From: Anthopleura xanthogrammica
Lineage: Eukaryota; Cnidaria; Anthozoa; Actiniaria; Actiniidae
Length of the DNA stretch: 64,000 bases
Assembly (NCBI GenBank): GCA_964019055.1
Contig: OZ025206.1
Coordinates: 29,151,012-29,215,011, forward strand
Direction: 5' to 3'
Positions 23,160-36,100 of this stretch are shown here, in pieces; the first letter of the stretch is position 1, and each line of letters begins with the position of its first letter. Both the position numbers and the translations under genes were made by a program. The notes beneath the pieces were generated by a model. It did no database searches, was not told where the DNA came from, and was given only the letters and a program-made list of their open reading frames with translations.

Positions 23160-24182
23160 AACTCTCTGCTTTGGATCAATGCCGTCAACAAGAAACCACT
23201 AGATGATGTAATCACTATTATTGAATGTTAAACGATTGATCCAGATAGTAAATGTCTCTTAGATCACATTTAGAATGATATCAAATAGTTTAATACTTTT
23301 CTGTAACTTTTCTCTCATTTTTTTTTTTGAAAATCCTAGTGTGAACATCAGAGATCATTTGTTTTTTTTCTGCTTAAACCTTTTTTTGTTGCAGAAAAAG
23401 AAAGCACCAATCACTTTCAAAAGGGTGTGTCTAGCAAATGGCAATTGTTGCAGAAATTATAGAAAAATAAAAGGATAAGATTTTGATAACAACAAAACAC
23501 TAACTTTTGTAACTAAAAAAGAAGCATTTGTTGTACGGTTTCTCATTAAAAAAGATTATTATATAGAATTTGTCGTAAGAGAATGATCATTGTTATGAAC
23601 AGATATCTTTTCAGCAGATGAGCTATCAGTACACCAACTTGTCAAATATTGATTTTTATTATCATTATCTCATGACACACCCATAATCTATTATTACAAT
23701 TGCATCACTAAACTTTGTTGTAGGCAATATTATAACAGCTGTGCTTGTCAAAAGGATTATGAAACCTATTGACATGTGAATTATCTTTTTTATTTCTTTG
23801 AGATTAATTACCATTTCAATTACAAATTTAAATTACTTGGAATTATTCAAGGTGCCGCTGAATTAGTAGAGTGAAATCACTAAACCTGTGAAATACACAT
23901 TAGACTAATAGTAGAACCTAATTCCATTCGATTCTTTTGTCTATTTGACTATTACACTTTAAAAAGCAATTTCACGGGTTTAGTGACTTCACTCTAAGAT
24001 ATTCTACTGGTCAGCATGATAAGTAATGAAATGCAAAACTTTTTTTTCTTTGTCCTTTTGTAAGTTTTGGACTCGCAATTAATTTGCTATTTTTCCATCG
24101 GGGACACGTGACATTCTCTCGAAAATAATTTCTGTGTTTGATTACAAGCTGAACGTGCTGTGTGTGCCTGGATATTTTGCTA
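23160..24182. other. convergent 3' intergenic region with a foldback repeat
   Basis: It separates the 3' ends of the thymosin gene (plus) and the mosaic protease gene (minus). A thymosin AATAAA candidate is at 23466-23471; for the protease, TTTATT at 23789-23794 reads AATAAA on the minus strand. From about 23861 to 24008 there is an inverted repeat whose arms share GAGTGAAATCACTAAACCTG and its inverse with two or three mismatches. No gene seen. Confidence 0.55.
23466..23471 (+). terminator. candidate polyadenylation signal of the beta-thymosin gene
   Basis: AATAAA, 307 bases after the stop codon. No other evidence for use. Confidence 0.4.
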
Positions 24183-27100
24183 CTAGTCTATTTCATTCAT
24201 GATCCAATCTACAAAATTCGTTAACCGTGTGTACACGCCATATTTTCCATAGTGGCCACACCCATCCCCCCAGGAAATCACGCCAAGTAGCACGTGTCTT
24301 TTGATATTTGGTTTGGAGGGGAGCGGGCTGTTCACAGAGAAGGGACCTCCTGAATCACCTTGGCATGCGTCACCAAGAGAACTATTTTTCTGTCCTGCAC
24401 AGAACATGTTGGGTGTAATGATGTAAGCTGGGTGAGATATTTTACATGCAGCTGTGCTCACGATTGGTACGTTGGCTTCGTGTAGCCTATGAGCTGAATT
24501 TCTGAATTGTTTTCTGCTTCCCCAACCACTGATCACTCCAGAAGTGTTAACACTTATAAGCTGAAAGTCTTGCTCTTTGCTTGGGAGACAAATGGGTTGA
24601 ATGTAATCAGTAAAGATGACTCTCTTTGAAGTTCGTACTAAAGCAATATCTGAATCATATGTGCGATGCATGGCGTTGTAGTTGGGATGAATTTTGATCG
24701 TGTCAGCTTCCATTGACTGTTCATTACGTTCTGTTCTTGTGCGTACATGTTTACCCAATCGAATCTTGATATTTGACGGGAATAAACGTTCTGTAAGACA
24801 TGATCAACAAGAGGATTAAACTGAATTCATTCATTAATATAACCAGTATCAAAAAGCAAGCATGCACTTGTACCATCTTCAGTTTAACAGAAAGAACTGG
24901 AGTAAAGGAAATGATAAAGCCTATCGCAGAACCTTGACGTGAAGTGTTTTTGAAATCCAGGGATGGTGCGCCCCCTCCCTCTTCTAGCATTCTAAGAGTG
25001 TCTAGGTTTAACAGGATGAGCTAAGAGATTAGAGAGAATGCGACATGCTGTTACTTACTGGAATGTACACAGTGAGCAGCAGTTACCAGCCATCGATCTG
25101 TGATGAGTGTTCCTCCACAGAAGTGCCTCTTTTCTAATTTATTCCACAGCATGACTTGCCATGGGTGAGACCCTCGATCTGCTCGGCGGCCTCCTATGAT
25201 ACGTGCTCGCGTGTTGAATCTAGGTCGACCACATTTTACTAACGTAAAAAAGAATAACGTGAAACAAATTAGTCTGAATTTTTCAAACCTCTGTCAAATG
25301 TAATTAATCGATCGTAATAACGACGTCGTTTCTTTTAGAGATTTTATACCCCTTTCTACTTACCTTTGAGAGTGACAGACCTTTGCACTTTAAGGTAGGC
25401 TGTAGCACTAACTTTACCACCTTTGTTTTGAGCAACACATTTATAAAGTCCCCGATCACTGTATCGTGTTATAGAAAATATGAGGTGACCAGTAAAAGCC
25501 ACGTGATAACGTATGTCTGGGGAAGGAGTCAATGGCGATCCATTCTTAAACCACTGCACTTTTACAGGGCGCAATCTTTGTACTGATGCAGAACATCGTA
25601 GGACGGTAGCTTTACCCTCATCTACAGTTGTGTTGATTGGTGTGGCTGTTAGAACTGGAGGTGCTATAAAAGAAACGAACAAAAACAAATAATTATATGA
25701 AAATGTTGAAAAATGTAAATCTCCCTATGCAACCCATGATATTCTCTCCTTCTCCCTGCACACCCCATGATATCCTCTCCATCTCCCTATGCACCCCATG
25801 ACATCCTCTCCATCTCACTGCACACCCCATGATATCCTCTCCATCTCCCTATGCACCCCATGACATCCTCTCCATCTCACTGCACACCCCATGATATCCT
25901 CTCCATCTTCCTATGCACCCTATGATATCCTCTCCATCTCCCTAAGCACCCCATGATATTCTCTCCATCTCCCTGCACACCCCATGATATCCTCTCCTTC
26001 TCCCTGCGCACCACATGATATCCTCTCCTTCTCCCTGCACACCCCATGATATCCTCTCCTTCTCCCTGCACACCCCATGATATCCTCTCCATCTCCCTGC
26101 GCACCCCATGATATCCTCTCCTTCTCCCTGCGCACACCATGATATCCTCTCCATCTCCCTATGCACCCCATGACATCCTCTCCATCTCACTGCACACCCC
26201 ATGATATCCTCTCCTTCTCCCTGCGCACACCATGATATCCTCTCCATCTCCCTATGCACCCCATGACATCCTCTCCATCTCACTGCACACCCCATGATAT
26301 CCTCTCCATCTTCCTATGCACCCTATGATATCCTCTCCATCTCCCTGCGCACCCCATGATATTCTCTCCATCTCCCTGCACACCCCATGATATCCTCTCC
26401 TTCTCCCTGCGCACCACATGATATCCTCTCCTTCTCCCTGCACACCCCATGATATCCTCTCCTTCTCCCTGCACACCCCATGATATCCTCTCCATCTCCC
26501 TATGCACCCCATGACATCCTCTCCATCTCACTGCACACCCCATGATATCCTCTCCATCTTCCTATGCACCCTATGATATCCTCTCCATCTCCCTAAGCAC
26601 CCCATGATATTCTCTCCTTCTCCCTGCACACCCCATGATATCCTCTCCTTCTCCCTGCGCACCACATGATATCCTCTCCATCTCCCTATGCACCCCATGA
26701 TGTCCTCTCCTTCTCCCTGCGCACACCATGATATCCTCTCCATCTCCCTATGCACCCCATGATATCCTCTCCTTCTCCTTGCGCACACCATGATATCCTC
26801 TCCATCTCCCTGCGTACCCCATGATATCCTCTCCTTCTCCCTGCGCACCCCATGATATCCTCTCCATCTCCCTGCGCACCCCATGATATCCTCTCCTTCT
26901 CCCTGCGCACACCATGATATCCTCTCCATCTCTCTGCGCACCCCATGATATCCTCTCCTTCTCCCTGCGCACCCCATGATATCCTCTCCATCTCCCTGCG
27001 AACCCCATGATATCCTCTCCCTCTCCCAGCAAGATATCTTTTCTTAATTCTCAGACATGAAATACCCTATTTATAATTATCTGTTTGGATTATGAACTAT

Positions 27101-30100
27101 TATATCTACCAACACATTCGGTGACTCTTTTATTCCATTTGCCAGTTCTCTCGCATCGTCGATTTATAGGGCCAATCAAATTGTAGCCTGGGTTGCAAGT
27201 GAAAATTAACGATTCTCCAACGTCATAACGACCATTTGGGCCTGGGGCTGGAAATCGGTTGCCATTACTCGGACGACCTGGGTCGGGGCACGTGTTGACT
27301 AATGAGATACAAAAGCACGCATATTATCCATATTACACATATGAACAAGTTAACTAGGTACTTTGAAACAACTTACAGAGACAACAAAGGGAACAGAATA
27401 AAAGAAATGTAGTATTCTTCCTAAAACAAAACTACAATATGAATAAAGATTTCGCATTTCACTCGTACGAACAATCACAGCTCGTTACTTACTAGGTTGG
27501 GACTCTGTAAGAAAGAGAAACATTCCTTTGGGGTTTTCCAAACCATTTAATACTTCTGAGTAGTCTTTTCCCGTTTGTTTGTTCACACTCTGTACGCCCT
27601 TCTTTTGCCAGTCGCTCCAAAACAATCTTCAAAAAGAGTTAATAATGAAAAACGTTTTATGAGTAAGAGTCAGTTGTTTGCATGTAACCCCAACGAGCAC
27701 TGTCTATCTTGTACAGATAAGATTTCCAACTGATATAGATGAGTCGTGACTTACCTATTGTTGAGGATTCCTATCGAGAATGGATGTTTGGCTTTATCAC
27801 TCCCCACAAGTACACGTCTGTTTCTGCCCTGGAATAAATAATATATGTGTTACTTCAGTTAGAGAGGTCTGGCGGGCTAAAGATATCTAGCCGCTATAGA
27901 GTTGCATGATGTAAGTACCTCCAAATCACTGGTTTCTATCCTATCGACTTTAGCGTCTCCCCAGTATAACTGTCTAAGATCTTCGTCAATTGCAAGACCG
28001 TTGGGCCAGCCCAATCCTCCAGTAATGATGGTTTTTCGATTCGTACCGTCCACTAAACTTCTTTCGATCTTTGGATTTTTTCCCCAATCGGTCCAGTACA
28101 TTTGTCTTCAAAATACAAACAAACAAACCAAGTGTGAGCAACTATTTATTTGTAAGATTGATTCATCAATTATATTCATGTTGTTATCGATCGTTACTTT
28201 TCTTTGTTGACTTGATTTGACATTTCATTCATTTCTGAGTTTGTTGCAATTACCTTCGCCTTTTGTAGAGTACAATTGCTCGTGGTTCATCAAGTCCTGT
28301 ATTTAGCAAAACATGTCTTCCCGATCCGTCTAGCTTGGATTTCTCGATTCTGTTGAGTCCAGTGTCTGTCCAATACAGTTCACGGTCAACTGTATCCAGA
28401 TATAATCCATCGGGTGTGCGTACATTGGAACTGAATGAACATTATAACAAATTATATCACTTGTTATTGTAGCATTAATGTATATAATGATGTGTAATGA
28501 TGTGTAATGATGTGTAATGATGTGTAATGATGTGTAATGATGTGTAATGATGTGTAATGATGTGTAATGATGTGTAATGATGTGTAATGATGTGTAATGA
28601 TGTGTAATGATGTGTAATGATGTGTAATGATGTGTAATGATGGTAGTACCTTAGGATAGTTTCCTCGCCCTTTCCATCAATATAAGCTCGTTTTATAGTC
28701 TGCCCGAGTACGTCAGTCCAGTACATGCGCTTTTCAATCGGATCATATGCAACAGCAACAACCATGAATCCTTGGGTGAACGGCATCCTACTAACATTAA
28801 CTTTTTGTTGGTTTTCATTGATTACTGCTTTCCAGATAGTATCTTGACTTGCAACTAGAATCGCATACTCGGGAAGAGGGTCTGTCGAGGTTAAGAAACA
28901 GGTGACATCTCATTAAACTAATGCTAATGCTAAACTGCATCTCATTCAATTTGAAAAAGTAGGACAAGCGCATTTGTATATTTACATAATGATATATATG
29001 TGTGTCAGTGTGTGTGGTGGCGGTGGCGGGGGGTCCATTGCATTGTATTTGATACATATACTTCTTAAAAGTCTTTCCCTTGATGACAACCTTTCATCCA
29101 AAAGGTTATTTTAAAAATGGTTGACATCACAGATTAGTATTAGTATGAGGTCTTGTTCTCTTGGCAAGTTGCTTGTTTGACTGCAAGTTGTATAGTGATA
29201 TATATAGTGATGTTTGTGTAGTATGATATCAATATAACCAAACCACTAGTTACTGACCTGGGCAACACTTGGCGAATCCATCTGTAGGATGAATGTGGCA
29301 GTAAGAGCCTTTTTGGCAATCGACATGTAATGGCCCTCTCCCACAAAACATGTCTTGTCCTGTCAGCGGATTCTTCATCGGAGTCATACCTCTACAAGGC
29401 ACTTAACAACAGAAAAACAACACTAAATCCATCATATTGTTATTCCATATACATACATAACATTAAAACCAACTTACGATTGTTAATGCATGTTTTCTGG
29501 TCAGTATCCAGCTCCATTCCCTTCGGGCAAATGCATTCAGTCAGCAAACCACCAGTCTTGACCTGGCACTTGTGACTGCAACCACCATTGTTAGGTGAGC
29601 AGCGGTCTTTGTAACATATAATAAGGCATAATGAACATTGTATCAAAACAATAAGTCAGTCAATCAATGATATAAGAGATATTGACCTTACCTGAATCGC
29701 AGGTATCTTGTTGAACACATCTTTGATTTGGTGGGCAAGCTGAAGAGCATGTATGAGAAGACGAATAGGTGATGTGCCTTCCTATTAGCTTGACTTGCCT
29801 TCCAATATTTTCTTGCCAAACCACAAACCCCATATCCCTGTTGACATTGTACACTACAGCTGGGTTCTTCTGGATTCCATTGGTAAGTTTAAAGTTACCA
29901 TCTCTCATTAACTGTCCCCCTATACTCCACGACAACTGGCTCCTTTCTTGCCATAAAAGATAATGTCCACCGGATATCGGCATAGGTAGGAGGACCGGAG
30001 TTTTAACTTCCCGGTCAAGATGACAATTGTGTTTGTCAACTTCACGCACGAAAAGTGCTCTAGTCATGAGCAGAGATACTGAGGATAGGGTGTTTTTGCC

Positions 30101-33100
30101 ATCTTTAAGATCTTCCCAGAACATCACTAACCTGTCGCAGGACGTAGACAATAATCAAAATATTATTAATTTGCTGGTATACAATAAATATACATATATA
30201 TTTTTTCAGGCGATTCAATTTTAATTCATTTCTTCTACCCACGGTATACTAAAACTCTCATACTATAGACTCCCCGGCCACAGCCCTTTTTAGGTTCGTT
30301 ACGCAACTACACTAAAAAACGGCTGCGGGGGAGACTAACTAAGACTGTGCAAAACACGAATTCTAAAGGAGTTTTGAAACATGGCATCTTTTGGTTAATA
30401 ACGAGGCTTGGCGCGTGTATTGCTATGCATGTCACGTACTGTCTGTCTTTTGGTTGTAATAACGAGGCTTGGCGCGTGTATTACTATGCATGTCACGTAC
30501 TGTCTGTCTTAACGAAGTTGTAATAACGAGGCTTGGCGCGTTTACTATGCATGTAACGTACTGTTTGTTATTACCTGTCTGTCTTTTGGTTGTAATATCC
30601 TTCATGTCTAGTGTGTCTTTTGTTGGAGTAGCCAATCAATGACTTGGTTCCACTAGTAGGAGTGTTGGACGCATGTCCACCCAATGCGTCCATTTTTGTC
30701 ATCAAAAGCATGAAAGGTCGTGCTTGAAGCTACAAACATCAGGAACAAATGAACAATATTTACCTGTTCAATTATACCCAGATACAAATGGCAAGTATAG
30801 CCAGGTATGGTCAGTTGGTATCAGTATTATACATGTTTATTCAGTCAAATGCTGCATGTGATGTTAATTTGTTTTCAGTTACCTGAGAGTCCGCTAAAGC
30901 TCCTTGTTTTTCTATTGTACAAGTAAAGTAGAACTCATTCCTCTTCGAATCATGAAACAAATTGTGTTCGTATGCATCTGAAGGGAAGCTGCACACTTGA
31001 CCCACTTTCGACACTTTCACACTTTTATCAAGAAATAACGCTATGATGTCTTTCTTTGGTTTGGCAACGATGACGGAAGCGACGTAACCACCTGCATGAA
31101 AAAACAGCGATGAAAAACAAAAAATACAAAAAATACAAATACAAGATGTATACAATGACCATCGAAAAGGCTGAAGGGGTATAGAGTATATACATATGTA
31201 GATCAGTGTGATCACATGATAGGTACATACCTACCAGTATACCACGAGTCTATTATTACTGATGTAGATCAGTGTGATCACATGCATGATAGGTACATAC
31301 CTACCAGTATACCACGTTCCTAAACTCCGCACATACTATCTAAAGCGTAGCATTAAGGTGCATTAGTTACAGCGGGGCAGCTCTTTGGAATACCCTTCCA
31401 CATCAAATTAGAGCCTGCTCATCTGACTCTAATTTCAAAAAAGACATTGGCAAATACCTTGTAAATATATGTTAAATATTAAAAAAATGACTTATAAAAG
31501 TTTGTATCTGAGTAAATTCTAGATTTTCAGGAGAATTTTTTGATATTAAACATATATTTACGATGATAATAATCGTTGAGTGGGAAAATATAATAAAGAA
31601 ATAACCGTTTCTCGAGTCGCAGGGCTACTGAGGGTGACGCATCAGTTTTGCAAATTTTCTCGATTCTGATTGGCTAACATTTTATCTCAGATCAGCTGGA
31701 GTTAGCCACAATTGTAGCAGGCGTAGCTTAGTTGGTTAGTGCGCTGCCTTCGGAGCTAGAGATCTACGGTTGGATCCTCGGGATCTCCACGTCTGTTTCG
31801 ACTTCTTTCTAATCCGTGTAGATTCAGCTTTGAATACTCTTAAAACAGAGCACTGATGGAGAGAGGCGGTAAAGTGCGCGACGTCGGCTTCCATTGATAG
31901 CAGTTGAACTTCAACTGAAAGAACTACCGACGTTAAATATAGGAACTTTACCTTAAATAGTATATAATTTTTAGCTTTAATTTGTTCTACCGTGATTAAA
32001 TAAAGTTTCAGATTCAGATTAAGATACTAACCAGTTTTAGGGTTGTAGAGGAGTTTTGGTTCTTTGACATCTGCACCATCAGCCGTTGCAGTAAGAGATG
32101 GTGATGCGGCTCTTTCGCTTTGTGCAGCCATGATTCTTTGAGCAAGAATAACGTGTCTCTTCGAAAAATGTTTGGTTGAACGGAAATGGAAGAGAACAAG
32201 GTATTCATTACTTGATGGATTGAATGTGGCGGCTGGCCAACCTTGTTCGCCTAAGATGCAATAAAATATCCAACTGTTAATGTCCTATCACTATTGGTAA
32301 CTATGCCAATAGTTATAACTATATAATTTCTGGATACTGGGCGCGATTGCCCTCCCCCCCCCCCCCCCCCCCCCCACCCCCTCCTGCGTCAATACCAAAA
32401 ACTCTGTACAGACTACATATGATTTGAGGAAAAATGAAGACTTACCGCTAACCCAACCTGGGATATTAGCTGAAAAGTTGAGCACTTTCTTGTCAACGAT
32501 TTTTCCAGCCTGATCGAGTCTAGCAGCATATAAGTGATCTGATACACCATCGTAGTTCATGTCCCAGTCAAAGGCTACCAGATACTCGTTTCTGTTGGGG
32601 TTAAAGGCCACACTGTGGTGCATCGCTCGGCCACGAAGGACTGAAGGAATCATAAGAATTGGCTTTCCTTCTTTTTCTATGGCTCCTACAAATATCACCT
32701 GCCAAGAGCAAAAAAACAACAACACTTAAACACCGAAGGAATGCAAACTATTTCAGAAATCATGAGGAGTTCGAACCGCTTATATGTGTAAGGCCACTCA
32801 TCCGGTTACCGTTACCGTGACATTGCATATTAAATTGGTTCTAAATGACGCCTTACACATCATGTTGTAAGTATCCTTCGTTTTATTTCCCGTTCTATGT
32901 ATTAACTGTTAGTTTAAACTATATCATCCTAACTTAGTGTTTTATATATTCATTTAGGAACCGTGCCAATATCGCTACTACTAAGTAACCATCGCAGTAC
33001 CTTTTTAGCAGTGACTCTCGTCTGTTCTCTTCCTTTGCCGTCCACAATCGTCACTGCATAGAACCAGTTGACCATGGGTGTTGGGTAGTGATCAATCCAA

Positions 33101-36100
33101 TGTGTATTATCGACCAAACGTAGTCTTGGATCCGTTAATCCAGACGCGTGAGGAGTCATCCCCGTGACGTCACTGAAGAACGAGTTACTGCGATACACAT
33201 TGAAGTGCTTGAACTCAGAGTTGACGTATTGGAGGTTGGCCCTTAAGATACAAACAAAAGATCAGTGTTATTAGATATAAGTAACGTTAGATCAATAGTA
33301 TATATAAGTACCTGAACGGTAAAGATAAAGCATCCCATTCCAGAATGATACCATTACAGCCCTGACCTGCTGAGAGGCCCTGGACCTGGCGGCCACCGCT
33401 CATCACATTCCTGCGTTTACGCACTTTCTGCGATGAACTCAGTTCTGAAAGACGCTCTTTTGAAGAGCTTATTTGGTCAGAGATTTTTGCTGAACCTCGT
33501 AGAGACTCTACAATATAAAGAGAAAACAAAACACTTGATTATAACTACGAACTAGATGACACTAGTATGTTATATACTGTTCACGTGACGAAGCACATGG
33601 CCTCCGCTTCGAGAAAATTATTGATTTTTCTCGTTTTGTCGACACTATTTGAATCCAAAAGTGGTCTAGATAGCTCTAAGTACTAACATGATGGTTTATG
33701 TGTTGATAATATTTGCTGACGATACAACGCAATATGGTTCTGATGAATCTCCTGCTGTTCTCGAGTTCCTGCTGAACCAAGACGTTGAAGTCGTGGCTAC
33801 ATGGTTCTCTGATGACTTTTTTCAGGTCAACGCGTCAAAAACGCAAGCAATGACTTTGGGTAGATCCCAATATGCATATGACTTTTATTTGAATAATAAT
33901 AGAATTCAACCTAAGGATACTTTAAGAATTTTAGGTGTTACCTTAGATCATCACCTAAGTTCCAAACCTCATGTTATCTATGAAATCTTAAAGAAAGTCT
34001 ATGCTAAGATTGCGACCCTTAGCAGCCTGAAGCATTTTGTTCCCAAACGTCTTAGTCAAATGATATAAAACATGTCTTACCACATTTTAAGAGCGGTTGT
34101 CTGTAAATATCGAGAATCGGGGGACAGTTGCATAAAACCGTAATTCTTTTTCTTTCACCAATCAAACCCCTTTGGTGAACTCTTTTCAAAAATCGTATCG
34201 AAAGTTCAAACGGATTTTTATTTCCTTCAAAATCGAAGTTTTTCGAAATGCCCTAAATTGACCATCAGCAAGCCTTATGACTAAGCGAAAATCCTGCATT
34301 TTTGCTTCGCTTTTCCACAAAAACTAAACAACGAAAGGCATTGACATTTAGCCACGAGCAACATCATTATTTTCTCTTTCTAAAACATTGAAAATGTTAC
34401 CGATATATGGAATTTTACTATTTTTGGAGAACACTTTATTAGATGCGGTGAAAGCGTTGTCGCGAGAGCGTAAAATTTAACTGTTTTTAAAGTCATCGAA
34501 TCCAGCTTGGTACATAGAATTTTAGTCCCAAACTTAGATTTTCCAAAAGATCAACCCTTCTAATTTAAAGGGTAAAAATATTATTGATGGTCTTAAGGTT
34601 GAGCTCATTTGTACATAATTCGTTTTCTTATATTGTTACTCATTGTTGGAACAATGTAAATAATTCTATCAAGCTTAGTAAATCCATTTCCCAATTCCGA
34701 AATAGCATAAGTAATATCGATTTTATAGGATGCTCATGTTGCTCCTGCACATCGTGAACTCAGCATAGCAAATTATCATATATATAAATTTTTATATATC
34801 TTTACTTAATCCTTAAGTATTTAAGGCTTCGTTTTTTCATTAATTAGGGCATTTCTCGTTTCCGATATAACAAAACTTAGCTAGGTTAATCTTAAGATTT
34901 ATATACTTTTGATATTATTATATTGTTTTTGTACTCTTTTTATTAGTTAATTTAGAGAATCATAAAAGATAGACAAGAAAAAGACTCAATTTGCTTTCTT
35001 TTACATCACAATCGGCACGAAGTCAGGACATGATCATTCTAACAATATTTCTAAAGCCTTGTTTTTGCAGATGTTTTATATTTCTGTTCATTTTTTGGGA
35101 TTCTCACTCAATTTATTAATTTTGCGTGCAATTTATTTAGTTTGCCTGCAATTTATTAAGTTTGTACTCAAAATATTAAGTTTGTACTCAAAATATTAAG
35201 TTTGTACTCAAAATACTAAGTTTGTACTCAAAATATTAAGTTTGTACTCAAAATATTAAGTTTGTACTCAAAATATTAAGTTTGCACTCAAAATATTAAG
35301 TTTGTACTCAAAATATTAAGTTTGTACTCAATTTTTGTTAGCTTTTGATCCTGACTGAATAAGAACTTTTAAAACGATACATCACTGTTTGAAATTGTTG
35401 ACGATCCCGTCAGTAGTGACTTGAGCATCATAAGTCAATGGTGTAACAATTGGCTAATGAAGATGAGTACGCCTAAATGTGAAGCTATTACGTTTTCAGT
35501 TAAGGCAATGGGCTCGCGCAAATTTAACCGATAGATTTTCCTATAATTTTGCATATAGATAGTTTTTGAGATGGACAAAACAGAACAACAACAAAAATCG
35601 GGGGTCATCGACATAGATTTTGCGCTATGTTAGCTTGAACACGGCACTCCCCAGCGAGTCTAGAACGAAAACAACGCTTCTCAAAGTATTACGTCTAGTT
35701 TAATTCTGGTGGCTGCAATATGAAAAACAGAGGCTTTCAGAGGTACTAAAGTAAATAAATTTCCTTGAAAAACAGTTTAATGTCACAAAGTTCAGGAAAA
35801 ATGCTAAGTTTTGACATTTCCAACTTGAAAAACAGTCGAAATTACGTGCGAATGTCAAGTCTTTTTTAGATGATGTTTCACGATTTTCTCGAAAACAAAC
35901 CGATAGATTTTTGATTTTTTTCGATATGTAGTAGCTTTAGTTAAAAGACATCGAATTCAGGAAAAAATTGTATAGGTCACCGTATTCATTTACAAGATAT
36001 AAGTCGTAAAGCAACGCAAAATGAAGAGCGACAAACGGAAAGCACACAGGTAGCCCAATCCATGGGTTTTGTCGCGCATGCTTCGAGTCATCGAACATAC

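Noticed and set aside
25877..27032. Series of overlapping open frames encoding repeated [18 protein letters not shown] protein
   Set aside because: They are translations of the 31-bp minisatellite in three frames and lie within an intron between in-phase sushi and Ig exons.
28475..28640. [10 protein letters not shown] repeat extension of the propeller coding exon
   Set aside because: It is read-through past the splice donor into a 10-bp microsatellite; the next in-phase exon begins at 28430.
31716..31790. Possible functional tRNA gene
   Set aside because: A- and B-box-like blocks are present but the acceptor and anticodon arms do not pair convincingly, and a non-tRNA body with tail follows, so it is a SINE.
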